A stretch of 64,000 bases of DNA from Leucogyrophana mollusca (taxonomy: Eukaryota; Basidiomycota; Agaricomycetes; Boletales). A model generated the notes under the pieces. It saw only the letters and a list, made by a program, of their open reading frames with translations, searched no databases and was not told the DNA's origin. Positions 1-10,663 of this stretch are shown piece after piece (the stretch's first letter is position 1; each line of letters opens with the position of its first letter). The position numbers and the translations under genes are program-made. The stretch covers positions 120,031 to 184,030 of the forward strand of contig MU266358.1 in NCBI GenBank assembly GCA_021014945.1. The letters are read 5' to 3'.

Positions 1-2082
1 CCAATACAGTAGGCGCTCAACATAATAGCATTGGTGGTCACCTGTCGAACACGTTCAGCCAACTTCGTGACCCCGCTGCCAACTTCTCACTCACTCTTTT
101 CGTATGGCCAGCTGTGACGTTGGTCAACCAGGAAAGGGACAGCACAAATCCAGTGATACCGATATCTGCAGGCGACCCGTTCTAGTCTGCGCCGCTGGCA
201 GTTGAACATTAAAAGCCTCACCGACGAGCCAAATCCCAAACAAGAGGCCGATTTGGTTGCTCCACGGCAAGAACTCGATCATGAACACCCCCACGAACGT
301 TGGGATGAAATACAGCGCGCCAACATACGCGCGAGAGTTCGTGATTCTCGACGCTATAATCACACCCGTCCAGATAGTCGCAATCTCAATAAACCCATCC
401 ACACAGCCGAGTAGCGTCGTATGAAGGTCACTAAATCCAAACGACGCCACGATGATCTGCCGCTGGTTGGTAAGAGAGTTCGGGATCTGGTCCAGTGCGG
501 AGAAGACTGCGAAAAGCCAGGTTTTGGGGTCTTTGAGTGCTTCGATCATCCTGGCAATTATGTGAAGTCGGTGGCGGCAATAGCTAATGTTGGGATCGCT
601 TACTGTTCTTTCTTGAAATGCTTGTTCTCTACGCCAGTTTGGTTTTCCTTGGCACTGTGTCAGCGAGGTATCTCCAACTCAACGTCGCCTCTACCTTGAG
701 TCGTCGTACAGCTATCGCACGCTCCTCGGGTGTGAGGAACCACGCGTTCGTTGGCGAGTCCGGGAAGAAAAACCTTGCATGAACCCCAAACGTGAGGTCA
801 AGCGCCTGGACTACAGGAAGGAGCGCACCAGTAGACGACCGCAGTGACTAGGGTGATTAAGCCCGTGATGATCATAAGCCTGCGGACGGGTCGATCAGTC
901 CTACAGTGCACATCGCGGCCAGAGCCTACGTTGGACATACCACTGCCAGGGGGCGAAGCCGTGAGTGTTAATCTGTAAGGAGCCGAAACTGATAAACCCA
1001 GAGATGATCTGGGCTGCTCGCTATCCATGAATGTTGCTCTCCTGAATGAGCAGCGAGCGCATAACTACCTGTTCCATTCATCAAAACTGTATAAAAAATA
1101 TCAGGCCGAATGCAGAGGAAGATGCACACGGCAATTGCATGCTCACACCAGTACCCAACTCGCAGCGTTTGCTCGTTCCGAGTGTAGAACATCGAACTGA
1201 CTATCATAAAGCCCGCAGTGATCGATCCTTCGCACATACCCAGGATAAACCGAAGTACGAAAAGTCCCGCGAAGTTCTTGCACGCCGCTTGGCAAGACAG
1301 GGCGATCCCCCAGATAAAGATATTGATACTAGGCCACGTTGCTGTCAGCGCTGAACGCGTTGCGCTATCGGCGAGAAGGAGAAGGAGACGTACCTCATCC
1401 ACCGACCGACGGGGAAGCGCTGGAGGGCGAGGTTCTGTGGATACTCGAATAGGAGATAGCTCAAGTAGAAAATGGTACCGAGCCTGTGCGGGGACTTCAG
1501 CTCTGGATCAAGCCTGATAACATTCAGCCCTACCAGTTATACCTGTAGGGAAAGTCATGAGCGCTCCTCCTGAACATGCTATGAAAAGCGCTTACTGGCT
1601 TGTCGACAAATGGGCATCTTGTCTAGATTGAGCATGAGCAGGAGCCGCCTACTTGAGCGAACTCTTACTCGATACCAAGAATGGCTGCGCTTCCCAACGT
1701 CGTCTTATCCATGAATTGTATCCTAAGAGGCTGTCAGTCCCTATCGTTGACACGCAGAGTCAGCTCACCAATACAGAGCTAGAAATGGTTCCATGAACAT
1801 CCCCGCCATCTCCCCATATCGCTGAATCAATACGGGACTTACTGCACATCATCGGGAGAATGTATATGTCAATTTTTCTCCTATGACGATGTAAGCCCGA
1901 GATGGACGACAGGGTGAGCCAAGCACTCACCTGATACGCGCTGCTTCAACGGGATCCAAATCTGCAGATAGGCCCGCAACGAGCTGCGCGCCCGTGTCGA
2001 CTTCTTTCGAAGAAACGGAAATGCCCTGCGCATGCTTCTCTTTCGTGCTTGCCTGACTCGACGATGTACGACGCGAGGTCAT
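1..2082 (-). CDS. Dal5/Tna1-type MFS permease, 3' end outside window
   Basis: This is an anion:cation symporter-type MFS permease (allantoate, nicotinate or similar carboxylate uptake, plasma membrane); the substrate cannot be read from sequence. The start is the ATG at 2082 (MTSRRTSSSQ). Joining exons gives the family blocks LDPVEAARIRRKIDIYILP, LYWIQFMDKTTLGSAAILG, YNWLGTIFYLSYLLFEYPQN, RFILGMCEGSITAGFMIVSS, LMIITGLITLVTAVVYW, FFPDSPTNAWFLTPEERA and NVTAGHTKR. About a dozen introns are visible, including 1723-1768, 1779-1842, 1329-1393 and 166-221, plus a 10-nt exon at 1769-1778. Raw reading frames look broken, but every break resolves as a GT..AG intron, so the gene appears intact as far as the window edge. 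The C-terminal transmembrane segments lie beyond position 1. Confidence 0.85.
1769..1778 (-). other. 10-nt microexon of the MFS permease gene
   Basis: The exon is flanked by intron 1779-1842 (donor GTAAGT, acceptor CTAG) and intron 1723-1768 (donor GTGAGC, acceptor TTAG, branch-like CTGAC). It contributes the middle of the block MMC-TLY-WIQFMDKTTLG and restores the frame exactly: phase 1 in, phase 2 out. Skipping it would lose the conserved LYW preceding the first transmembrane helix. Confidence 0.75.
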
Positions 2083-2618
2083 ATCGCAATTCCAGGAAGA
2101 CTTAGGCGTACTCCATCATAATGTATATGTCCAGTCTTATCGGGAGTAATAGGTGATAAGAAGACCTGGGCGTTCTGTTCGAACATGACCCGCGAACCGA
2201 ATGCTGTGGTGAGATAGGGAGTGAATGTTGAGCCTATCATGAGCGGAGAGATAGGATGTGGGAATAGAGTAGTATCGCATCGTCCCTCGTGGGGAACATG
2301 AATCATGTGTTGCCGTCAGCTGGGCACAGGATATCAGCTCTGTCGTACGTACACCGCAGGAACAATGGATGAGGACATTATGATCGACCAATGAATGGAC
2401 CCCGAATCATCAAGACTTGGCAAACAATTCTATGCAGTACAGCATAGGATCAGTGACGGTGTTTTCGCAACGAAATTCTAAACTCGCGGGTATTCTGAAT
2501 GCTACCTGACAGATAGGTATATACATGTCTACAAGATGAAATATCAGTCAGACGTCTCGCTCGATAGATGCGATGTATTCACCCGGCATAGTGTGGTCTC
2601 CATCTCACTCCTACAGTC

Positions 2619-3672
2619 TTACGACTTCCGAGTTTTGGCAGACGAGATAAAGCTCGGTACCCCGTCACCCATCCCCTTCGTCAGTTCGTCCATGTCCACT
2701 TCATTGCGCTGGAAGATATCCGCAATGATTTGATCAACCTCCTCCGTAACGGGCAAAGGCTTCCCATCCTTTGATACAGTCTTGACCTGTATGACTTCGA
2801 TCAGCTGCTCAAAGACATGGCGTTTCCCCATCGCTGCTAGTTTGACCTGCATAGGGGGCGTCAATACCAGAAAGTGCAGAGGCAAACCCGGGCTCACATA
2901 GAGCTTTTCCATTATGCCGCTAAATGCTTGTGGATCGTCCTTCTTTCCGTGATCTACAACTGTCCAACCTTCTTTCATCTTCATCCAAACGCTCAACTTC
3001 CATGCATCCGCCTTAATTACGCCGCTATCCGCCTGTTTGAGCGCAGCAGTCATGGCACGATAGTCGATTTCCCACTCCTCCCAGGGCATCCCGTAGTATG
3101 GTTGCTTCATTTCAGTAGGGTCGACACCGCGCCGCAGTAAGTCGCCGAGGAAGGTATCCCTCTGGTCGGCCGGGAGGGAGAGTATGCTGGCGAGAGTGGA
3201 AATGGTAGGTTTTCGGAACACGATCTCTGGCTGGGGAAACCCATGGCGAAATCGCAACAGGGCAGGGCCAGTCACGAAGGCAGATATAATGGGGCCGAGG
3301 AAGAGAAAGACGAAGAGGTCGAGACATGCGTGCCCAGCGAGCGGTAATCCTAGAACCGGTGCATCTGAGGTGGACCTGCCAAAGAGTTTCCCAAGGGCGA
3401 AAATGATTCCATAGCGAGAGAGGCCACTGTAGGCGCGCTTTAATAGGAGTAGTGTCGATGCAGTGTTCAGGGCAGACAGTACGAGGAAGTGATTCCTAGA
3501 AACATAAAGCGGAGTCAATGGAAATTTGTGGAAATGAAAGAAGACCGCCGCTTCACTTTCTTCCTGAGACCTCAGTCGTGTCCAAGTGTGTCACATAGAT
3601 CTCAGTGCTGCCGCTGTATTCCGACAAGAGAGCAGAGATGGGGCTACCTTCCGGTACGCGTGAAGCTGCCAT
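2619..3672 (-). CDS. Hypothetical protein with two predicted membrane segments
   Basis: I do not recognise a family. The model has two exons: 3672-3557 starting MAASRVPEGSP, and 3495-2619, joined over a 61-nt intron (donor GTGAAG, acceptor TTTCTAG), giving 330 residues. The second exon alone is open upstream, but only from a TTG, so the upstream ATG exon is preferred. Two hydrophobic stretches follow the junction, one in NHFLVLSALNTASTLLLL and one around ACLDLFVFLFLGPIISAF. The C-terminal two thirds is soluble and mixed charge, with WEEWEIDYRAM and a Lys-rich end. It could be an ER or mitochondrial membrane protein with a cytosolic tail, but this is inference. Confidence 0.65.
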
Positions 3673-4709
3673 AATGGAGACAAGATGAGCGTCCCTGCTT
3701 TCTCAAGGTCTACGTATACTCACCTGGCAAAGTTAGGAACGTCGATCGCGTCGCCTCTGCTCAAAGAGCGCGTGCTTTGTCATCTAGCCCGAAAAAGCAG
3801 GTGTAGTGTTGAAGGGCCTTTCTATGCGCAGCTATCTATGCACACCGTCTTAGCCCTTCCGACACAAGGAGAATCCGGTTGTGTTGCAAGGTTTAATTCT
3901 CATATAATCTTTCGGCGTGACAGATACACTGTATACACGAAGAACCTCTCGATGGAAAGGCAAGTCCAGAGTGGCTCAAGGAGCACCCAAGCAGGACTTA
4001 TAAATGGACAGGGTGTCTCTTTTTTTTCTTTCTTCAGACGACCTTACACAAAGTAAAACAGCACTGCAAGCCATAATACACTGTGACTAGACTACACCAC
4101 GTCTGTGCGAGCGAATCGGATGGGCAGCCCGTGAAATAGTATGAGTACTTGAGAAGCAGGTCTAGTCGACATCCGGCGCGAAAGCCTGTAATCCTTCAAA
4201 GCAACCCAATGAACTATCGGCCATGAAGGATGGAGGTACCCCCAAGCATCATCAGCTGGGGGAGTTGGGCACGGTTGGGTATCAAAAACATTCTGGGCGG
4301 ATGCGCGAAGGCCGCCCGCACGACTTACTTCAGGTCTCCGGAGCAGTGCGTTGACGAACCGTCTCGAGCACAAGGGCGAACAATGGTATAAGTACACCAC
4401 AACACAGATGGTCTTTATGTTCAACAACGTACACACATGTTGACTGTCCGTACAAATGTCTAGCAGAGTGAGCCTCAGCATCGACCTAGTATATAGACGG
4501 GCAGCTATCTGGAAAGGAGTCCATTTGAGAAACCTAAGAACAAACCAAGACCAAGCCTCCCCGCAGTGAAATCTCACCTCAAATCACATCCCGCCAAGGA
4601 AATAACCTATCTAAATAAGAATGAAAATCAGTGTACTGCATGAGGGCAGATATCAAGCTGCGGAGATGGTACTGACTGCATCAAGTGGTTCTCCTACATA
4701 CCCAGGTCG
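3673..4709. other. Intergenic region, no supported gene
   Basis: About 1 kb between the two-TM protein start and the 3' end of the secreted peptide gene. Short open frames exist on both strands, but none has a recognisable domain or a convincing exon chain. A TATAAA-like string near 3998 on the + strand has no gene downstream on that strand. Confidence 0.5.
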
Positions 4710-5040
4710 TCAGCGGAAGATCAGAGGGTCGACGTCGATGCCCAACTTACGCTTCTCGACGGGAGAGTCCCCAGCAAAGTCTCTGACGGCGGAGCCATCC
4801 TCAGCCAAAGGAGTAAGTTCCTGAATGAAACGGAAAAAATCAGTCTGCGACGCATAAAATCGTATATTGGTGCATTGGTATGAGACTGACTCGCACAAAA
4901 GATTCGCCTGAAGATATCAATGCATCAGTGGAGCAAGGACCCATAACAGCGAGTAGCTTACGATGTTCCTGCGCAGGGAGAGCCCGAGCGCATGCAATGA
5001 AAATGGCAAAAACCAAAGTAGAAGTGAAGGCGAGCTGCAT
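4710..5040 (-). CDS. Small secreted peptide precursor with Kex2-like site
   Basis: The preferred model has three exons, 5040-4962, 4907-4897 (11 nt) and 4844-4710, joined by introns 4908-4961 (GTAAGC..TTCAG) and 4845-4896 (GTGCGA..CGCAG). It encodes 74 residues. Residues 1-20 form a signal peptide (MQLAFTSTLVFAIFIACARA, then LPAQEHR). An acidic middle part follows, then a Lys-Arg pair at 61-62. Cleavage after it would release the 12-residue tail KLGIDVDPLIFR. There is no cysteine after the signal peptide, so this is not a hydrophobin or a Cys-rich effector. If the second intron were retained, the frame would stop within about 20 codons and lose the KR tail. The role is unknown; candidates are a secreted signalling or processed peptide. 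Confidence 0.6.
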
Positions 5041-5103
5041 GGTAGCACAATCGACGAGATTGATATCAGTGAACGATAAGAAACGGGTGCGAATCGCCAG
5101 TCC

Positions 5104-5110
5104 CTTTATA
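5104..5110 (-). promoter_or_regulatory. TATA-like box of the secreted peptide gene
   Basis: On the minus strand this reads TATAAAG, about 64 bases upstream of the ATG at 5040. Confidence 0.4.
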
Positions 5111-6081
5111 CGATTTCCATGATGCTAACCCTTTTGGAGATCACGGTCGCTGACTTCACACTCGCAGTCACAAGAGCATGAACTCTCTCGGTCCATATTC
5201 TTTTCCGAACAGAACCAGCAAATGATCATCGACTGACGGGAAGCAGGGAAGGGAGGCGACACGGAGCCTATCACAAGGTCACGAGGCCTGACTTGCCCGC
5301 TTTTCAGCCAGGAAACCCCACCATAATGGTATGGATTCAAGGCTATTTCTCCACATTGCATTCTATTGTGACGGAAAGGGTGGCCTTCGGAGGCGAGCAG
5401 AATTGAGAGACAACGTACACCGTTCCTAAGGGGGTTGTGATGTGGGGCCCGATGTAGTAAGGTCAGAATCGAGTCGAATCAAATCACAGTCACGGTCGTC
5501 CTTGTGGCCGCGATTACGAGTCCCCTGTTGGGTGGTCATTGTCAACTTGTGAAGCACCAGGCCCTTGGACCCGAATGGGCTCCGGGTTTCCTATCGATGA
5601 TCCGGCTGTGCTGGATAACATGGAAGGGCTTAGTCTCCCATAGGCCGAACAAACTTTCGAATGAAGACAGTCGTTTCTTCTCAACAAGAGGTGCTAGATT
5701 TCGCAAAACCTGGGCTAAGTAAACTGCCTCCGAATAAACCGAGCACGATATCAGGCATTTGTTCCCACGCTCGGACGTTTATAAACCTCGGCGCGAGAAT
5801 TTTGTTTTTCAGATTCTTCCACAATCAAAAACGCCTATGACGAGAAATGACGGTGCAGAGAGATGAGACAGGTCCTTGTTGCTTCGGCGATTATGGATCT
5901 TTGCTGACATCGCCCGTTCGGCACCACTCTCCTTGTTACAAATGTAAAGGGACGGGCTTGCTTTACACTCTGATGGCGTTCCAAGATGATCGTATTTGTG
6001 GAAGAATCTTTATGTCCAGACCTCCAGCTACTTGATTGTACTGCTACACAATTCCAACTTGCCATAATCAGCGCTCAACCG
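5111..6081. other. Intergenic region, no supported gene
   Basis: Between the secreted peptide promoter and the 3' end of the methionine sulfoxide reductase gene. It holds only short, unrelated open frames without splice-joined continuity. Confidence 0.5.
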
Positions 6082-6888
6082 TTACCAATGCAGTCTGTGA
6101 GTTGGGCACTGATACCCGGATGGGTTGTTGAAGAGGTAAAGCTGGTGATAATCCTCTGCGTCGTACCATGGCCCTGCGGCTATGATCTCCGTCACGATCT
6201 TCACGCCCTTGGGCGTAAAGTGCTTTGCTTGGACTTCTTCTGTGACACGCTTTGCCATTGCCAACTGCTCGTCAGAGTGGGTGAAGATGGCTGAGCGATA
6301 TTCTGAGGTATGGATGCTATCAATAATGGTCCCATACTCGATTTATTGGAACGTACGAGTGCCCACATCGCCGCCCTGCCTGTTTACGGTGGTCGGGTCA
6401 TGTGTGCGATAGAAGAACTCTGACCAACATATTCAACGGTGGCCACAAGGCATCAGTGATGAGTGCATACCAACGAGCTCTGCGTACGAAACAACAGTAG
6501 GGTCGAATTCGATCTTCAATGCTTCAGCATGACTGGTGCTGCCAGTGCACACTTCGCGATAACTAGGATTGGTCGAGGATTCCTTCCCGCCTGTGTAACC
6601 CACAGACGTCTTGATGATACCCTTGTTCTGAGAAGGCGGGTAGTGCTTAAGAAAGATGTGCTCGACACCCCAGAAGCAGCCAGAAGCGAAAGTCGCGATC
6701 TCGGGCTGTTGTGATGCTGTCGAATAGAAGTTAGACTCGTACAGGAACCTCAGCGGTTTAGGAGGCTGGCATAACATACCGGATGTCATGTTTGTGCGGT
6801 AGAGTGAAGGATCGACGCCTTTGCGATAGAGTGCCGGAGTTGCCAACGAAGTTAGTGCGACACGAAGCTGGTTCAGTCGACCCAGCAT
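6082..6888 (-). CDS. MXR1: Peptide methionine (S)-S-oxide reductase MsrA
   Basis: The enzyme reduces methionine-S-sulfoxide in proteins and repairs oxidative damage using thioredoxin. The catalytic motif [10 protein letters not shown] is present, with GYTGG, then [19 protein letters not shown] and the C-terminal block [14 protein letters not shown] ending in a stop, all diagnostic of MsrA. The exon chain is [10 protein letters not shown]...RTNMTS | [17 protein letters not shown]... | EFFYRTHDP... | [13 protein letters not shown]..., with introns of roughly 50-65 nt. Two in-frame starts exist. The upstream ATG at 6888 gives a basic, Ser/Leu-rich leader that could direct mitochondrial import. 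The inner Met (in NMTSAS) would give a cytosolic form. Confidence 0.92.
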
Positions 6889-7148
6889 CAGTATTGGAGA
6901 GCGTGGAGATGGTGGCCACCTTTATAGTTGCAGGGCTTAGCTTGGTCATCGCGTCATTGGGGGAAGCTATGAGATTGAGGTCACATGTTCCAGCTGACCA
7001 AATGACACTATAACACGGCAACACTGCACCAAGATTTATAACACCTTTTGTGTAGCTTCCATGCAGTCCGCAGACTTGACTACGAGCAACCAGTCTTTAT
7101 TCTATGGGCTCCCTATAAGAGTGCAGTCTTACGTGTGGAGCTTACACA

Positions 7149-9968
7149 CTAGCCGCAGTAAATGCCTCCTGGACAGCCTATCGACGTCCCATACACAGCA
7201 CCAGATATACCAGCGATCGTGAAGATAGCATTTACAATGCCCCCGAGCCCTTCCCCAGCAATGAAGCCCGCAGCGACAGCAAAACAATACATTTGATAGT
7301 TGTTGAAGAACCTGCCGAGACATGGGTCTAGTCAGAGACACATCAGGCACAATGCAAAGAGGACAAACATTCTCCTCCAGAAGAAAGCCAAAGTACTTCC
7401 AAAAGCCATCGCCACTGGGTATGTGCAAACATCTAAAGATGGGACCTGAGCATTCGGAACGACGAGCAAGATATTCTGGTAAACCTACTCATGATCCAAC
7501 CGATCCCGATAGCATTGAAATTGCTATACTCAGTGCAAGTGAGGAACGACCAACAATGTCGTGACATAGGACAACGTACGGGATAAAGTCGTGATACTTC
7601 GGAGGCACAATGGTGTACTTCGCCACCACAGAGACTATTGCAGCCAAACCGAGTCCGATCGCAGTGAACCCAGACGAAGGCGGTATAGGTAGAGTGTTGG
7701 ACGACACGGCGACAGCGACAGCCCGCCATGCTTGCACGTCCGGCGCTGGGAAGGGGCATGTCGTGTAGCTCAGATCGTTGATGCAGGGGTACGCAGTCGA
7801 AAAGACGACATAAAGCCCAGCAGACATGAATATGGATACGATAGCACCGTAGAGCTGGGCAATAAAGACTGCCCAAGGAGACGCCCTTAGTAAGTGAGTC
7901 GTTTTCAGGTCACCGATCATATCACCAGCTGTCCCAGCCTCATCAGTAACGGTGGCTCATGGCTACATACACAGTTATTTACCTTGCTCGGCTGCCCCTG
8001 ATGTAGAAGCACGTTCAACACAGGCGCGACGGAATATCGACAGAATACTTGCCTAAAGTCAGCATTCCCGACAGGAGGTTGAGAAGCTCGCCACGCTTGA
8101 CGGCGTATTGCTGTCCCTTCCCAAGACCACCGAAGATCAGTTGAGACGCATTCCCTAAAACATCTCAGGAAAATTCCAACAGGAGAACATAGTCAAGTTC
8201 TCTCACCAATTGACGTGACTGGGTTGATATTCGTACGACCAGAACTTTCGCATCCGATAAAGCTGAACAGGAATGAAAAAATGATCGCTTCGCCCCAACC
8301 AAGTATCAGCGTTGTTTTTGATTAATGCAGTGGGCAAAAACATACCAAGAATTGTGACACCGACATTCTGCCCAAATTGAACGCCCATCACAACGCACGT
8401 CACAATCGTACTCAGAACGAGCACCGAGCTCCAAGCCCAGAAAGGCACGCGTTCATGATGAGGTACCGGGTCCAGGACATCCTCTTCATAAGAGCCCTTG
8501 GAGGCGGGATGCAAGCGTTGCACGAGCATACCGCAGGCAGATCGCATAGCAATATACAGCGACCTCCAGTTGCAGGCTACTTCTGCGAAACTTGCACATA
8601 GAAGCATGAGTGTGCCTGGCCACAGGAGCCAGTACCGCGGCGAGGGGTGGTGTATCGGATCCGTGAGTGTCCTAGTAACAGTTGCTCAAGCATCCAGTTT
8701 CCAGACCGACCTGTAGACTTACATGTCCATGTAATTCATGTATCCGGGTATAGAAGCATCCGCGATGATCCCGAAGGCCTGTACAAGTAAAAGAAGGCGT
8801 AAGTAAACCATGGACAAGCCGAACGAGTTTCGACGCACTTCACCCTTGGTGACGATGATGGGGCCAACAACCGCCCAGGCAAGGAAGCTCTATATAAAAA
8901 ATTAGTTCTTGGGTATCCTGGCTAGGTAGACACACTTACACCACCGAGGAAACTATAGGAAGCATTGATCCCTGTCAACATGCCGACTCCGATGAAAGCA
9001 GGTGTCCACTCCCATATCCAACCCTAGTCAAAATCGACTCGGACCTTTAGTCTGTATTCATGCTATCATAATAAACCATAGGCTTACCCAACTCTCGGCG
9101 CGGATGATCCAATTCCAGCCCACCCTATTGAGTGCATAGAAGATGTGCCAATCCCATAGGAGTCCGGGTGCATATTCACTGACCACGCGAAGGACGATAG
9201 CGCCGAGAAACGCGTAGATAAGTGCTTTGGTCTTCTTCCTCGCGTTGGCCTCGGCATTTCTGCCAACATGCAGGGAGCGTATCGTATATGCAGCTGCAAC
9301 TCCGGACGGGAAAACGAGCTTCAGTTTCAGAATGTAGAACTGCCTTAAGGGTTGCGTGAAAGCCAGGCCGAAGAAGGCGCAGCAGATTGTGAAAGTGATG
9401 AGACGCCCAATGTCGTCCTTTGGATGTGCGCCCAACAAACCGAGCTGGTATGCAGCTGGGAAGCCTGATGTAAACAACAACCCAAGCGACCCGGCAGACG
9501 TCGCTGCCGATTGGCAAACGTTGTTCTCTTTAGGGCCAAAATAGCCGCCACCGAGATAAGTTGGTGCCGCTCGCGATAAAGGCTTTAGTATGGCAAATCC
9601 TAAAATTGACCCGAACAAGGACGCCCCGAAGGTCCAACCAGTCTAAACGGTCTCATGAGCAGGAGGAGATTGACAACAACATTCGATAGGCTTACCTTAA
9701 GTCCAAGATAAATGTTGCTGGCAGCAATGACCGCCCCGAGGATACATCCAACCAAGACGGCGCGAACAGTTAGCTGATTATCTTCGACAGGAGAGTTGGG
9801 AACTTCGGGAAATGGATCATCTGTGTTGATGAATTGATTGTCTTCATCCTCCCCCTGGTCGTCCAAAGAACCGGCCGCCAAAGTGACATCGACCTGATTG
9901 CGTACCTTCTCATCTATGGATGAGGACGACTTCGGTGCCTTCATGTCTGGTGAAGAGTAGGCAGACAT
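7149..9968 (-). CDS. OPT-family oligopeptide transporter, copy 1
   Basis: A polytopic membrane transporter of the OPT superfamily, closest by motif to the YSL/Ygl114w-type branch (uptake of peptides or metal-ligand complexes); the substrate is unknown. Start ATG at 9968 (MSAYSSPDMKAPK), preceded by no in-frame ATG. After an acidic tail come LVGCILGAVIAASNIYLGLK, YLGGGYFGPKENNVCQS, TSGFPAAYQLGLLG, SGVAAAYTIRSLHVGR, IGCESSGRTNINPVTSIG, YPCINDLSYTTCPFP and the end GTSIGCPGGIYCG. About ten short introns interrupt it, and the apparently shifted frame near 8210-8350 resolves with an intron ending GCGAAG before AIIFSFLFSF. It lies directly downstream of copy 2 in the same orientation. Confidence 0.9.
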
Positions 9969-10663
9969 TGCGAGGTTCCGGTTATCGCCAATCACGGCGC
10001 GCTCGATTTTCGAATGGCTCGATCGCCACACGAAGGCAGGAGAAAGTAGAGTCAGGGCCTTTGAGAAACTGCTCCCTTTAACAGCTGTTCGGCAGGGGCA
10101 GAGATTGCAGCCAGACAGAAGCTACATCCTTATCGACGATAGGTGTCCAGTAAAGCTGCGGTCTTGCTGATAGTATTAATGGAACAACCCCAGGAGCATG
10201 GCACGCGTGACGACTCGTAGATACACACCTCCGTCGTATTCGCTCGCGTCGCTGAACCGGTGACCATAAAAAATTGGGCATCTCTGGCGTTATCGGATTT
10301 ATGTCTGGGAATTGAAAGACCTTGGACTAGTCAACGGCGTTACAAGTCCCCGCGGGCATGCTGACGCCCGATTTTGAGAAATGCTGGAGCCAGTCTGAGT
10401 GTTCATTTTAAGTCGACAACATATATGTCGCTTCTGTCAGGTGGTACGTGAGATAGAGCCTGATAGGTCGGTCGGTGCTGGGCTCATGTTCGGTTTTGTT
10501 TGTCTAAGTTGCGATCGCCTCGAACCAGACAAGCTGGTCAGCTCATGTCTCTGGGTTGTCTCCGTAGCTTGAGGCCAACTGGAGGCCTCGATTTCAAGTC
10601 ATGTCAGGGTCTATGATAATACAACCGGGTTTTGAGCCGGTGGTGATCACTCGTAGTACTCTC
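9969..10663. other. Spacer between the two OPT genes
   Basis: Holds the promoter of OPT copy 1 and the 3' flank of copy 2. No gene is supported. Confidence 0.5.

Noticed and set aside
1..1600. MFS permease as a pseudogene with many frameshifts
   Set aside because: Each apparent break matches a GT..AG intron of about 45-65 nt, and joining exons recovers the family motifs without stops.
3496..3518. Two-TM protein starting at 3518
   Set aside because: That start is a TTG inside what is better read as the end of an intron; the upstream ATG exon at 3672 joins in frame.
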